This document shows positions 34,929-45,231 of a stretch of DNA of 64,000 nt, one piece after another (the stretch's first letter is position 1; each line of letters begins with the position of its first letter). This stretch comes from Alkalithermobacter thermoalcaliphilus JW-YL-7 = DSM 7308 (GTDB taxonomy: Bacteria > Bacillota > Clostridia > Peptostreptococcales > Peptostreptococcaceae). The stretch is from contig LSFY01000001.1 in NCBI GenBank assembly GCA_001584565.1, positions 1,586,421 to 1,650,420 on the forward strand, read 5' to 3'. The notes under the pieces are model-generated. The model saw only the letters and a program-made list of their open reading frames with translations, was not told the DNA's origin and made no database searches. A program made the position numbers and the translations under genes.

Positions 34929-35789
34929 GTGAAACGTGTCGGGCTTATTTTTTTGATTTTAATTACTGTTTTAGGTATATATACTTATGTATTATTTACT
35001 AAAGAGGGAACTATTGATGAAGAAGTTACTTTAGATAAGCCTAATAAGATTTCTCAAGAAGATACTAGAGTAAATGTTCTTTTGTTAGGAGTAGATGCTA
35101 GGGATGTTAGAAATATAAATAGAAGTAGGACAGATACCATTATGATTTTAAGTTTTGACCCTAAAACTAATGATACATCAATTCTTTCTATTCCAAGGGA
35201 TAGTAGAGTTTTAATAAATGGAAGGTATGACAAGATAAATCATGCACATGCTTATGGCGGAGTAAATCTTGCTGTAGAAACTGTCAAAAACTTATTAGAT
35301 ATTCCTATTCACCACTATATAAGGGTAAACTTTGAAGCTGTTGAAAAAATTGTAGATACAATAGGTGGAGTTAGTGTGTATATTCCTTCTGATATGAAAG
35401 AAGGATCAAGAGTTGTATTTTCTAAAGGAGAACATTTATTAGATGGTAAAAAAGCGCTTGAGTTTGTAAGATTTAGAAAAGGATATACTGATCAAGATAT
35501 AGGAAGAACAAGAGCTCAGCAGCAATTTATGCAAGCTTTATTTAAGAAAATGGCATCACCTTCTTCTATCTTAAACGCTCCTAAGTATTTAGATGTATTT
35601 AATAATTATGTTGATACTAGCATGTCTAAAAAAGACATAATGTCTTTAGGATTAAGATTAAAAGATGCTGATCCAAACAAAATGAAAAATGCAACTTTAC
35701 CAGGAAGACCTGCTTATATAAATAATATTTCTTATTATATTCTTGATGAAGATGGAGTTAAAGCTCTTATTAGTGAGTTTTATAAATAA
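34929..35789 (+). CDS. LytR-CpsA-Psr (LCP) family wall-polymer ligase
   Basis: The 286-residue protein starts at GTG behind AAGGAGG, has one N-terminal membrane anchor (VGLIFLILITVLGIYTYV) and the LCP domain: LLLGVDAR, RSRTDTIMILSFDPK, ILSIPRDSRVLI, the arginine motif KINHAHAYGG, and ALEFVRFRKGYTDQDIGRTR. LCP enzymes move undecaprenyl-linked polymers onto peptidoglycan on the outer face. Its place opposite wzz suggests it attaches the polymer made by this locus. The gap 34775-34928 should hold divergent promoters, but none is sharp enough to call. Confidence 0.93.
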   Translation: MKRVGLIFLILITVLGIYTYVLFTKEGTIDEEVTLDKPNKISQEDTRVNVLLLGVDARDVRNINRSRTDTIMILSFDPKTNDTSILSIPRDSRVLINGRYDKINHAHAYGGVNLAVETVKNLLDIPIHHYIRVNFEAVEKIVDTIGGVSVYIPSDMKEGSRVVFSKGEHLLDGKKALEFVRFRKGYTDQDIGRTRAQQQFMQALFKKMASPSSILNAPKYLDVFNNYVDTSMSKKDIMSLGLRLKDADPNKMKNATLPGRPAYINNISYYILDEDGVKALISEFYK

Positions 35790-35818
35790 AGACTCTGCTA
35801 GACGGCAGAGTCTTTTTT
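35788..35818. terminator. Bidirectional terminator between LCP gene and pyrG
   Basis: The 11-bp stem AAAGACTCTGC / GCAGAGTCTTT with loop TAGACG is followed by T on the plus strand and by A/T on the other; it overlaps the LCP stop and lies next to the pyrG stop. Confidence 0.88.
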
Positions 35819-35821
35819 ATG

Positions 35822-37546
<1,725 letters not shown>

Positions 37547-37654
37547 TTAGTTTATCATTTTTATTTGTTTTTTTCAAGCAATATTATTAATATTTTTATT
37601 TTTCATTATCCTATCTATAATTGATATAATATATTTATGAAAGGGAGTGATAGT

Positions 37655-38671
37655 TTGGAGTATAATGAGCTAGTTTTAAGTGGGGATAATGTAATTAGGA
37701 CATTATTTTTTACAGATGTTCATGTAACAGGAAGAAATCCTAGGTCTAGAAAAGATAATTTTCTTGAAACTGTAATTGATAAGTTAAGTCAAGTTGCAGA
37801 TATTGCAAAACAAAAAAATTGTGATTTTGTTTTGTTTGGTGGAGATTTATTTGATAGCCCATCTATCTCTGATAATGTATCTGGTAAATGTGCAAAGGTT
37901 CTTAGAAAGTTTGAAAGGCTTATAGGAATTGCTGGAAATCACGACTTATTTGGAAACAATATAGATAATATAAAGTCTACAAGGCTTGGACTATTTGAAA
38001 AAGCAGGTCTTATAGATCTTCTTTATAAAGGTGAAAAGCTTATAGTCAAAAAAAACGACTTAAAGCTTCAGATAACAGGAACACCTTCTCACTTTGGCAT
38101 AGATGGTGAAGATTTTGAAGATGATTATATAGTAAAAGATGTCGATAAAGGTGTAGATAAGGCTATTCATATGGTTCATGGAATGTTAATGGAAAAGAGT
38201 ATAAATCCTCATATTAATGTAGTTACTTTTTCTGATATTTTAGAAACTAAGGCAGACCTTACTTTGAGTGGACATTACCACAAAGGGTTTAATCCTGTTT
38301 GTATAAATGGAAAGTATTTTGCAAATCCAGGATCTTTATCTAGGGTATCTGCTGATATTTCTGAACTTAAAAGAAAGGTTGGCGTTTTGTATATAGAAGT
38401 TTCTAAAAGCGATATATATTTAGAATTTATACCTTTAAGACAACAAGATGGATATGAAGTTTTAGATAGATCCCTTATTGAAAAAGGAAAGCTTAAAGAA
38501 ATTAAAATGCAAGAATTTTTAAGAGAAATAAAGTCTACATCTGATATAGAGTCTGCAGATATTGAAAATATCGTAAAAAAAATTGCAAGCAATGAAAATT
38601 TAAGCAAAGAAGTTGTAGATTATGCTTTAGATAAACTTTCTAAAGCACACGAAAATATTTTAGAAGAATAG
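37655..38671 (+). CDS. Mre11/SbcD-like DNA repair nuclease (metallophosphoesterase)
   Basis: I place the start at TTG 37655 after AAAGGGAGTG; the in-frame ATG at 37637 overlaps that ribosome site. The 338-residue protein shows all five calcineurin-like phosphoesterase motifs: FFTDVHVTG (D-x-H), LFGGDLFDSP, IAGNHDLFG, MVHGMLM and LSGHYHKGF. Its C-terminal 90 residues (SLIEKGKLKEIKMQEFLREI onwards) are helical and may bind the ATPase partner. It is 11 bases ahead of the Rad50-like gene. Mre11/SbcD with Rad50/SbcC processes DNA ends and hairpins. Confidence 0.87.
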   Translation: MEYNELVLSGDNVIRTLFFTDVHVTGRNPRSRKDNFLETVIDKLSQVADIAKQKNCDFVLFGGDLFDSPSISDNVSGKCAKVLRKFERLIGIAGNHDLFGNNIDNIKSTRLGLFEKAGLIDLLYKGEKLIVKKNDLKLQITGTPSHFGIDGEDFEDDYIVKDVDKGVDKAIHMVHGMLMEKSINPHINVVTFSDILETKADLTLSGHYHKGFNPVCINGKYFANPGSLSRVSADISELKRKVGVLYIEVSKSDIYLEFIPLRQQDGYEVLDRSLIEKGKLKEIKMQEFLREIKSTSDIESADIENIVKKIASNENLSKEVVDYALDKLSKAHENILEE

Positions 38672-38682
38672 AGAGTGGTGCT

Positions 38683-40005
38683 ATGAAGTATATAAAAGAG
38701 GTTATTATAGAAAACTTTCAAAGTCATAAGTATACTCACCTTAAGTTTGTAAATGGTCTTAATACTATAATAGGGGAATCCGATAAAGGAAAATCTGCAA
38801 TAATTCGTGCTATAAAGTGGGTTATGTTAAATGAGCCTCAAGGAAACTCTATTGTAAGAGATAAGTGCTCAGAGTGTAGTGTAACACTTGTATTTAATGA
38901 TAATACAACTGTTAAGAGAGTTAAAATATTAAAAGGAAAAAAAACTATAACTTCTAAAAACATATATATAATTACTTACCCTGATGGAACAAAGAGCGAA
39001 AACGAAAACTTTGGAACAGATGTACCTGATGAGGTTTTAGATGCTTGTGGAGTTAGAATTTTAAAAATAGATAAAGACCTTTATGAAGTTCCAAACTTTT
39101 TATTTCAGCTTGAAGCACCTTTTCTTATTTCATCAACTGCCGCAAACAGATCTAAAACAATAGGAAAACTTATAAATGCAAATTTATTCGATTGTGCTAT
39201 AAGGGATATACAATCAGATATATTAGATGTTTCTAAAAAAATAAGAGAAACTGAAAAAAATTTAGAAAACCTAAAAAATGAAATAACAAAATATGATAAT
39301 TTAGAAAAAGAAGAAGAAAACCTAAAAAAAATTGAAAATTTAATATCCATTTACGAAAAAAAACAAGAAAATATAGATACTTTAAAAAGCTACATAAAGA
39401 CTTTAGAAAATATAAAAACTCAAAAGCAAAAGATGAAAAGTATAATTTATTCTTTTAAGGATATACAAAGGTGCGAGCTTTTATTTAAAGATATAAATTT
39501 AAAGCAAAGTATGCTAGATAACCTTTTAAGTATAAAAAATAAAATTAAAACTTTAGATAAAAACAAACAAAACCTTAAGGCTACTTTAGATAACCTTAAA
39601 AATATAGATTTAGCTTATTCTTTATTAGAAAAACTAAATGAAAACTTAAATACTTTAAAAGAACTTAATAAATTCAAACAAAACCTTAAACTTTTAAACG
39701 AAAAAGCAGATAAACTTAGAAAAATAAAGATAACTTTATCAAATATCGAAAATGCAGACACTCTATACAACAATCTTTTAAATAAAATAGAAAAAATAGA
39801 AAAGTTAAAACAAATAAATCAAACCTACAAGGAAACTAAAGAAAAAATAAATATAGGTAAAAAATATTTAGGTGATATTGAAACTGACCTTTCTAGGAAA
39901 GCTAAGCTTTATTCTGACTATCTTAAAAAAATGGGCAAATGTCCTACTTGCTTTAGCGATATAGATAATAAACGTATAGATGAGATAATATTTAAAAACA
40001 TCTAA
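38683..40005 (+). CDS. Rad50/SbcC-like ATPase, N-terminal half ending at the zinc hook
   Basis: The 440-residue protein has the N-terminal ABC-ATPase lobe: YIKEVIIENFQSHKYTHLKF, Walker A GESDKGKSA (about residues 32-40), and a Q-loop-like LFQLEAPFLIS. From about residue 170 to 420 it is a long coiled coil of Lys, Leu, Asn and Glu. It ends with KMGKCPTCFSDID, a CxxC zinc hook only about 15 residues from the C-terminus. A full SbcC has about 1,000 residues and continues with a second coil and the Walker B lobe; here these are on separate ORFs. The stop is genuine, followed by a new AGGAGG ribosome site. Confidence 0.87.
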   Translation: MKYIKEVIIENFQSHKYTHLKFVNGLNTIIGESDKGKSAIIRAIKWVMLNEPQGNSIVRDKCSECSVTLVFNDNTTVKRVKILKGKKTITSKNIYIITYPDGTKSENENFGTDVPDEVLDACGVRILKIDKDLYEVPNFLFQLEAPFLISSTAANRSKTIGKLINANLFDCAIRDIQSDILDVSKKIRETEKNLENLKNEITKYDNLEKEEENLKKIENLISIYEKKQENIDTLKSYIKTLENIKTQKQKMKSIIYSFKDIQRCELLFKDINLKQSMLDNLLSIKNKIKTLDKNKQNLKATLDNLKNIDLAYSLLEKLNENLNTLKELNKFKQNLKLLNEKADKLRKIKITLSNIENADTLYNNLLNKIEKIEKLKQINQTYKETKEKINIGKKYLGDIETDLSRKAKLYSDYLKKMGKCPTCFSDIDNKRIDEIIFKNI

Positions 40006-40019
40006 TAGGAGGTAAAAAA

Positions 40020-40262
40020 ATGGATGAAAAGAAACTTTCTGAGCTTAAAGAAAAAATAGAAAAAGGCAAGATGATGAAATATAAGGCTGAAACTAGACTT
40101 GAAGAACTTGAAAAACAAGAAAAACAACTAAATGATGAAATTTTAAAACTTGGCTTTAGCCCTGATGATCTAGATAAAGTTATCGAAAAACTTGAAAAAG
40201 AAAAGGAAGAGTTAAAAAATGAAATTTTAAAACTTCTTCCAAACGAAATTCCTAATATATAG
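40020..40262 (+). CDS. Small coiled-coil protein between the two Rad50-like halves
   Basis: This 80-residue protein (ATG behind AGGAGG) is almost wholly coiled coil: KLSELKEKIEKGKMMKYKAE and DLDKVIEKLEKEKEELKNEI around a short break GFSPDDL. No membrane segment or enzyme motif is present. It lies 14 bases after the N-terminal half and 9 bases before the C-terminal half. It may complete the returning coil of the split Rad50, or serve as an accessory subunit. No family recognised. Confidence 0.78.
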   Translation: MDEKKLSELKEKIEKGKMMKYKAETRLEELEKQEKQLNDEILKLGFSPDDLDKVIEKLEKEKEELKNEILKLLPNEIPNI

Positions 40263-40271
40263 GGTGGTTAT

Positions 40272-40925
40272 ATGATAGATCAAATAAAAAATAAATATTT
40301 AAAATATAGAGATAATCTAGCTTATAAAAGGGCACTTAAAAATAAACTATCTGAAGATATAAAAAGCGCACAAGAAGAGATTGATTCATTAAAGAAAAAA
40401 GAAGAAATATTTGTAAAATCTAAGATGTTGCTTGAGCAAAGCTCAATTTATGCTAGAGAACAGATAAAGGTTAGATTTGAGGTTATGGTAACTAATGCCC
40501 TTCAATTTATAACTGGTGAAAATATAGAATTTAAGATAGAGTTTGTTCAAAAAAGAGGAAGACCTGAGGCTAACTTTTATGTCATAACAAAACTTGATGA
40601 TAATACATTTATAAAAAATACTCCTGAAGATAGTAGAGGTGGGGGTATTATAGATATTATATGCCTTACTTTAAAGTATTGTATGCTTCAAACTTATTCC
40701 CCTTCTATTTATGCACCTTTTATATTAGACGAGCCTGCAAAGCATGTTTCTGAAGAATATATAGCTAATGTAGGAAGGTTTTTGAAAGAAATAAATAATA
40801 GTTTTAATCGCCAAATAATAATGGTAACTCACAACACTCACCTTTCTGAAATATCTGATAAAAGATATTTAGTATCTATGGAAAATGGAATTTCAAAAGC
40901 TGTAGAATACGATGTGGAAAACTAA
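40272..40925 (+). CDS. Rad50/SbcC-like ATPase, C-terminal lobe
   Basis: The 217-residue protein starts with a short coiled coil (LKNKLSEDIKSAQEEIDSLK), then a globular lobe with an ABC-type signature region SRGGGIIDIICLTL (about 122-135), Walker B APFILDEPAKHV (about 147-158, catalytic Glu) and the H-loop IIMVTHNTH (about 185). It lacks Walker A, which is in the other ORF at 38683-40005. Together the two would form one working nucleotide-binding head. It is followed by a strong terminator, closing the four-gene operon. Confidence 0.85.
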   Translation: MIDQIKNKYLKYRDNLAYKRALKNKLSEDIKSAQEEIDSLKKKEEIFVKSKMLLEQSSIYAREQIKVRFEVMVTNALQFITGENIEFKIEFVQKRGRPEANFYVITKLDDNTFIKNTPEDSRGGGIIDIICLTLKYCMLQTYSPSIYAPFILDEPAKHVSEEYIANVGRFLKEINNSFNRQIIMVTHNTHLSEISDKRYLVSMENGISKAVEYDVEN

Positions 40926-40926
40926 T

Positions 40927-40957
40927 AAAGAGCTAGCAACAAGGCTAGCTCTTTATA
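40927..40957 (+). terminator. Terminator of the Mre11/Rad50-like operon
   Basis: The 11-bp stem AAAGAGCTAGC / GCTAGCTCTTT with loop AACAAG follows the last stop, with a T-rich tail (TATATTTATA) of moderate quality. Confidence 0.8.
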
Positions 40958-40963
40958 TTTATA

Positions 40964-41066
40964 AAATCCACAAAATTAATCACATTATCCACATCCATCT
41001 ATGTTTTATCCTCAATATTTTCACATTTTCCACAAGTTATCCACATTGTTCACAATATTATACACA
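40964..41066 (+). other. Array of about nine DnaA-box-like 9-mers, all on one strand
   Basis: Against the DnaA-box consensus TTATCCACA: perfect copies at 40985-40993 and 41037-41045; one mismatch at 41006-41014, 41026-41034 and 41058-41066; two mismatches at 40964-40972, 40976-40984 and 41046-41054; three at 41017-41025. All point the same way. Start-to-start steps are 12, 9, 21, 11, 9, 11, 9 and 12 bases, so three pairs abut and the whole is close to one box per helix turn. An AT-rich stretch (41067-41092) follows, partly in the spoIIE end. The array fills the intergenic gap between two convergent genes. It may be a DnaA titration or regulatory cluster; an origin role is not shown, since dnaA is not nearby. 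Confidence 0.8.
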
Positions 41067-41080
41067 ATTTTTTAAATCTT

Positions 41081-43450
41081 TTATATATTGCTGTTTTTGA
41101 GTATCTTTGTAACTACTACTGTCATATCGTCTATTGGCTGGTTATCTAAAAGGTCTAAGGCTTTATCTAATATTATATTTGCAATTTCTTTTGGACTAGT
41201 TTTTTCAATTTTTTCAAGTACTGTATAAAGCCAGTTTTCTCCTAAATCTTTATCTTTTCCTGCATCTATTATTCCATCTGATACCATTATTATAAAGTCT
41301 CCTTCTCTTACTCTCCTTGTATCTGTGTCTACCTTTACTTCAGATATTATTCCTATAGGAAGTGATGAAGAAGATATTACTTCAACAGATCCTTTGCTTC
41401 TTTTTATAAATGATGGACAAGCTCCCATTTTTACTGTTTGAAGCATTCCTTCTTTTAGGTCTATTATGCTAAGGTCAACAGTTGAGAATATTTCATCTGA
41501 AGATTTTAGCATAAGCATACTATTTACTACATCTATACTTACCTTTTCATCTATTTTTGATTCCATCATTTTTTCAAGTACTTGTATTGTAACTGATGAT
41601 TCTTCGTATGCTTTTTCACCTTTTCCCATTCCATCGCTAAGGGCCACCATATACTTTCCATCTTCTAGCTCCATATATGTGTAGCTATCTCCTGATATTG
41701 CACTTTCATCTTTTGAAATAAAGCAAACTTGAGTTTTTGCAATATATTCCTGCCCTTCAACAAGTTTTATATTACATTTATCTCCTGACATTTTACATCC
41801 TAAACTTAAACTTGAAAGTTTTTTTCCTACTACTTTTGAAACAATAGGAATTAATCTTTCCTTGCAAAGAGTTCCACCATAACAAGGTGATTTTTGAATA
41901 TTTATCTCAAAACTTTTATTTTCTCTTTTTATATAACTTACCTTATCTACTTTTATTCCTTCTTTATCTAGCTCAACTATTATTTCATTTTCCATATCAA
42001 CATCAAAATTTATATCTTCTTTTAATTCTTTAGCTAAATTTCCTACGCATTTTGATAAAGATTTTATTTGAGATGATACAAGTTTTCTGTTTTCTGATAA
42101 CTTCTTGTTCCACTTATAATCTAGCATAAAAAGGTCAAAATAATGTTTTGCTGACTTTAATATGCTATCGCTCTTTATACAATATCTTTTAAATTCATCA
42201 GGTGCTAAGCTTTCATTTATCTTTCCTTCACTTTCTAAGATATTTAAAATTTCCATTATCATACTATATGTGTGGTGAAACTTAGTATTCCAGCAGCTTC
42301 TTTTCATACCACAGTTTACACAAACATCTTGACTTATCATATCTACAACACTTGCTATATCTCTTTGGTCTAATATTCTTTCTTTTTCTCTTACCTTTTC
42401 AAATGTGTTTGCTATTTCGCTATATGCTGACTCAACTTCTCTTAATCTATTGTTTAATATTTCTTTTACCCTTTTTACATAATTTGCTGCGGACTCTTCA
42501 TTTCCAAGAGCAGCTTTTGTAAATTTTTCTAAGTATTCTAACTTTTCTTCAGATATTAATAGGAATAATAAAGATGCTATTACTACCTCTCTTATTAAAA
42601 TAATTTCTCCAATCCCTTTTGTATATATCATCATAATACTTGCAGCTAAAGAAAAACTAAATACTACCATATATTTGTTTATTTTATTAAATACTCCACC
42701 TATAAGTCCACAAAATCCATATAAAGCTATATAAAACGTTGAAGTTAAGTTGTTTATATTAGTTATAAGCCCTATAGTTATTCCAGTTGATGCCCCTAAA
42801 GCAGCTCCACCTTTATATGCAAATATTAATATCATAAGCATAGATAGTACGCTCTTTAGGGATATATTAAAAAAATTTACATTTGAAAATCCACTCACCG
42901 CAATTCCCATTATTATAGATAAGGCTATTATTTCTTCATTTGATACTACTCTTCTTATAGACTTTTTTAGAATAAGCTCTATTCCAAATGAATATATATA
43001 TACTAAAGCAAAAACTACTAATGATTCAAATAAAGAAATTAATACATCATATATATATATACCCTTTACAATACTAAAAGTTATACTAACTAGCATGTTA
43101 ATAATAAATCCAAATAAAGCTATATTAAATACTTTTTTCTTTTCAAGATTTATATTAGACGATATTAGGTACATTATAAACAAAGATATTATATACCTTA
43201 AGGCATTAGAACCTTGATGACTAAACATAATTCCTAATGATATAAAGAAAAATACAGGAACTTTATATCTTTTAAGCTTACACATATAAGCAAAATAAGA
43301 TATTCCAAAGGGCCCTAGTGTGTCTATTAGGACAGCCCTACCAAGCAAAAAACCTAAAACTCCAAAAAAAAGTCCCATCTTATCTAATGATGCTACTTTA
43401 TTTTCTGTTGAATATACCCTTTTATAAGTAGTTATTTGTTGTTTCTCCAT
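41081..43450 (-). CDS. spoIIE: Stage II sporulation protein E (PP2C phosphatase)
   Basis: The 789-residue protein has about ten N-terminal membrane segments (residues 20-300), a middle Cys-containing region (DVCVNCGMKRSCW about 365), and a C-terminal PP2C phosphatase (about 565-785) with ALSDGMGKGEKA and VSDGIIDAG as metal sites. SpoIIE dephosphorylates SpoIIAA to release SigF in the forespore and helps polar division. The ATG follows CAGGGGGG. A Spo0A-controlled promoter is expected upstream (43451-43537), but no convincing 0A box is seen. No hairpin terminator follows its stop; the DnaA-box array does. Confidence 0.95.
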   Translation of the reverse strand: MEKQQITTYKRVYSTENKVASLDKMGLFFGVLGFLLGRAVLIDTLGPFGISYFAYMCKLKRYKVPVFFFISLGIMFSHQGSNALRYIISLFIMYLISSNINLEKKKVFNIALFGFIINMLVSITFSIVKGIYIYDVLISLFESLVVFALVYIYSFGIELILKKSIRRVVSNEEIIALSIIMGIAVSGFSNVNFFNISLKSVLSMLMILIFAYKGGAALGASTGITIGLITNINNLTSTFYIALYGFCGLIGGVFNKINKYMVVFSFSLAASIMMIYTKGIGEIILIREVVIASLLFLLISEEKLEYLEKFTKAALGNEESAANYVKRVKEILNNRLREVESAYSEIANTFEKVREKERILDQRDIASVVDMISQDVCVNCGMKRSCWNTKFHHTYSMIMEILNILESEGKINESLAPDEFKRYCIKSDSILKSAKHYFDLFMLDYKWNKKLSENRKLVSSQIKSLSKCVGNLAKELKEDINFDVDMENEIIVELDKEGIKVDKVSYIKRENKSFEINIQKSPCYGGTLCKERLIPIVSKVVGKKLSSLSLGCKMSGDKCNIKLVEGQEYIAKTQVCFISKDESAISGDSYTYMELEDGKYMVALSDGMGKGEKAYEESSVTIQVLEKMMESKIDEKVSIDVVNSMLMLKSSDEIFSTVDLSIIDLKEGMLQTVKMGACPSFIKRSKGSVEVISSSSLPIGIISEVKVDTDTRRVREGDFIIMVSDGIIDAGKDKDLGENWLYTVLEKIEKTSPKEIANIILDKALDLLDNQPIDDMTVVVTKILKNSNI

Positions 43451-43537
43451 AAAAAAATCCCCCCCTGTTATGATTTAAAATTTTAACAAATAGTTAGCAA
43501 TTTTTTTGTCATAATTGGGAGTGGATTTATTAAAATT

Positions 43538-44461
43538 TTAAGACATTTTTTTTGCGTTTAGACAAATTAATCCTTCTAAATTATCATATTCGCTAATAGT
43601 TACCTCTTTTATATTTAACATTTTAAGTATATTCATTAATATACAAGTTCCTGCAGTTATTATATCGGCTCTTTTAGGATACATTCCCTTTATTTTCTTT
43701 ATATCTTCTACCTTCATCTTTTTAAATTTATTTAACATGTTTTCGATTTTATCTAAACTTAAAGTGCTAAGATGTACTTTTTCCATATCATAAGTTTCAA
43801 GATTCATATCTACGCTGCTAAGCGTTGTTATAGTTCCGCCTATTCCTACTACTTTGTTTATATCAAATTCTTTTATCTTTTCTATTGTACCTTTTAAGTT
43901 ATCGGTTATATACTCGTTTAGCTGTTTTATCTTAGAATCGTTTACTAAATCATTTTTTAAAATCTTTTCTGTCATTCTAAGAGCTCCTATATCTTCACTT
44001 TTTACAAACTTTATTCCATCTTTTTTATTTCCAACTATAAACTCTGTTGAGCCTCCTCCTATGTCTACAATAAGGATATCTTTTTCTTCTTGTATTCCTT
44101 GGATAGTCCCTAAAAATCCTAAGTTTGCTTCTTCATCTCCTGTTATAACATTTATATTTACATTTGTCATTTCGAAAGCTTTTTTTATAAAATCGTCTTT
44201 GTTTTTGCTATCTCTAAGAGCTGATGTTCCTATAGCCCATATCTTTTTACATTCGTTTTGTTTTGCAATATCTACAAACTCCTTAAAAGCATTTATATTT
44301 CTATTTATGGCATCTTCTGATATATATCCATTTTTATCTACATCTTGTCCTATTCTTGTCGTATTTATGTATTTTTTTCTTTCTATAAACTTTTCTTCTA
44401 CATATTCTGCAATTAATAATCTCATAGAATTTGTTCCTATATCTATAGCTGCTAATTTCAT
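43538..44461 (-). CDS. ppx: Ppx/GppA phosphatase family
   Basis: The 307-residue protein has the two glycine-rich phosphate loops of the ASKHA fold, AAIDIGTNSMRLLIAE (residues 3-18) and ILIVDIGGGSTEFIV (about 135-149), and the later GVGGTITTLSSVD. It hydrolyses polyphosphate or pppGpp. It is short, without the C-terminal HD-like domain of E. coli Ppx, so exopolyphosphatase function is likely but not proven. The ATG follows TTGGAGG. Confidence 0.9.
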   Translation of the reverse strand: MKLAAIDIGTNSMRLLIAEYVEEKFIERKKYINTTRIGQDVDKNGYISEDAINRNINAFKEFVDIAKQNECKKIWAIGTSALRDSKNKDDFIKKAFEMTNVNINVITGDEEANLGFLGTIQGIQEEKDILIVDIGGGSTEFIVGNKKDGIKFVKSEDIGALRMTEKILKNDLVNDSKIKQLNEYITDNLKGTIEKIKEFDINKVVGIGGTITTLSSVDMNLETYDMEKVHLSTLSLDKIENMLNKFKKMKVEDIKKIKGMYPKRADIITAGTCILMNILKMLNIKEVTISEYDNLEGLICLNAKKMS

Positions 44462-44469
44462 AACTTACC

Positions 44470-44500
44470 TCCAAAAAAATTAAGGGGAATATCCCCTTTA
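44470..44500 (-). terminator. Terminator after divIC
   Basis: On the minus strand AAAGGGGATATTCCCCTTA is followed by ATTTTTTTGG. It overlaps the divIC stop and separates it from ppx. Confidence 0.85.
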
Positions 44501-44797
44501 GTTTCTATTTCTATTTACATCTATATATATTATTTCACCCGGTTTTACCATTTTTAATCTTTCTCTTGCTATTTTTTCTATAAATTCATCTTCTTTATAG
44601 TTTTGTATTTCGTTTTGCATCTTTTCATTTTCTTCTTTTGTCATTTGTATTTGCTCTTTTAAGTTAGATATTTCACTTTTATATCTTTTAATAAGTATTC
44701 CCTGATATATAAATCCGTATATAACATTTCCTATTAAAAATAATATAAATGCTACGGCTAGTATTGAATATAGATTGCCTTTTTTTCTTTTTTTCAT
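44498..44797 (-). CDS. divIC: Septum formation initiator family (DivIC/FtsB)
   Basis: The 99-residue protein has a basic N-terminus (MKKRKKGN), one membrane helix (LYSILAVAFILFLIGNVIYG) and an outside coiled coil (YKSEISNLKEQIQMTKEENE) followed by DEFIEKIARERLKMVKPGEI, the usual FtsB/DivIC end. It joins FtsL and DivIB in the divisome. It lies 9 bases after yabQ in the same transcript, as in bacilli. Confidence 0.93.
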   Translation of the reverse strand: MKKRKKGNLYSILAVAFILFLIGNVIYGFIYQGILIKRYKSEISNLKEQIQMTKEENEKMQNEIQNYKEDEFIEKIARERLKMVKPGEIIYIDVNRNRN

Positions 44798-44806
44798 ATT
44801 ATCACC

Positions 44807-45229
44807 TTATCTTCTAAAAGTTAAAACTTTATATATTATAATATCAAATATAAGGTGAATTGGGTAGACAATAGCATAATATATTCCTTGAAAAATAGAA
44901 AATATAAATTTAAATATGCTAATTATTTTTTTTATTATTTTTAAGTTTAATTTTAATATATATTTGCTTATTGTATTAAAATATATAACAAGGCCTATAA
45001 TAACTCCTAAAAAATTATAAAATCTAAGATCGTATCCGTTTACCTTGTGAAGAATAAAAAATTGTACTATTGAAGTTATAGTCCAAAATAAACTTACTTC
45101 TATTACTCTTACTACTTTATTTACTTTAAAACTGTATGAAATTGCCCTATACATGTCGTAAATTAAACCTATGAGGATACCTGTATATACCGTAACAATG
45201 AATATATATATTTCACTGTTTTGATACAT
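44807..45229 (-). CDS. yabQ: Spore cortex biosynthesis protein YabQ
   Basis: The 140-residue membrane protein has four to five hydrophobic segments, with the family features VYTGILIGLIYDMYRAISYS near the start and VSLFWTITSIVQFFIL in the middle. YabQ is needed for spore cortex in B. subtilis and sits in the outer forespore membrane. Its ATG is two bases after the yabP stop and lacks a strong ribosome site, so translation is probably coupled. Confidence 0.9.
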   Translation of the reverse strand: MYQNSEIYIFIVTVYTGILIGLIYDMYRAISYSFKVNKVVRVIEVSLFWTITSIVQFFILHKVNGYDLRFYNFLGVIIGLVIYFNTISKYILKLNLKIIKKIISIFKFIFSIFQGIYYAIVYPIHLIFDIIIYKVLTFRR

Positions 45230-45231
45230 GA

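Noticed and set aside
40964-41092. Calling this the replication origin oriC
   Set aside because: dnaA, dnaN, rpmH or gidA are not nearby, no clear DnaA-trio was seen, and no skew could be computed. Only an array of boxes is supported.
40912-41100. A 62-codon plus-strand ORF across the gap after the Rad50-like operon
   Set aside because: It crosses a terminator and the DnaA-box array, has no ribosome site, and its composition (runs of His, Ile, Ser, Tyr) comes from the repeated CCACA sequence.
42750-43217. A 155-codon plus-strand ORF opposite spoIIE
   Set aside because: It mirrors the membrane region of spoIIE and has no ribosome site.
43451-43537. A Spo0A box (TTTGTCATAATT) before spoIIE
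   Set aside because: It matches only five of seven positions of TGTCGAA and lies in a T-rich run, so chance is likely.
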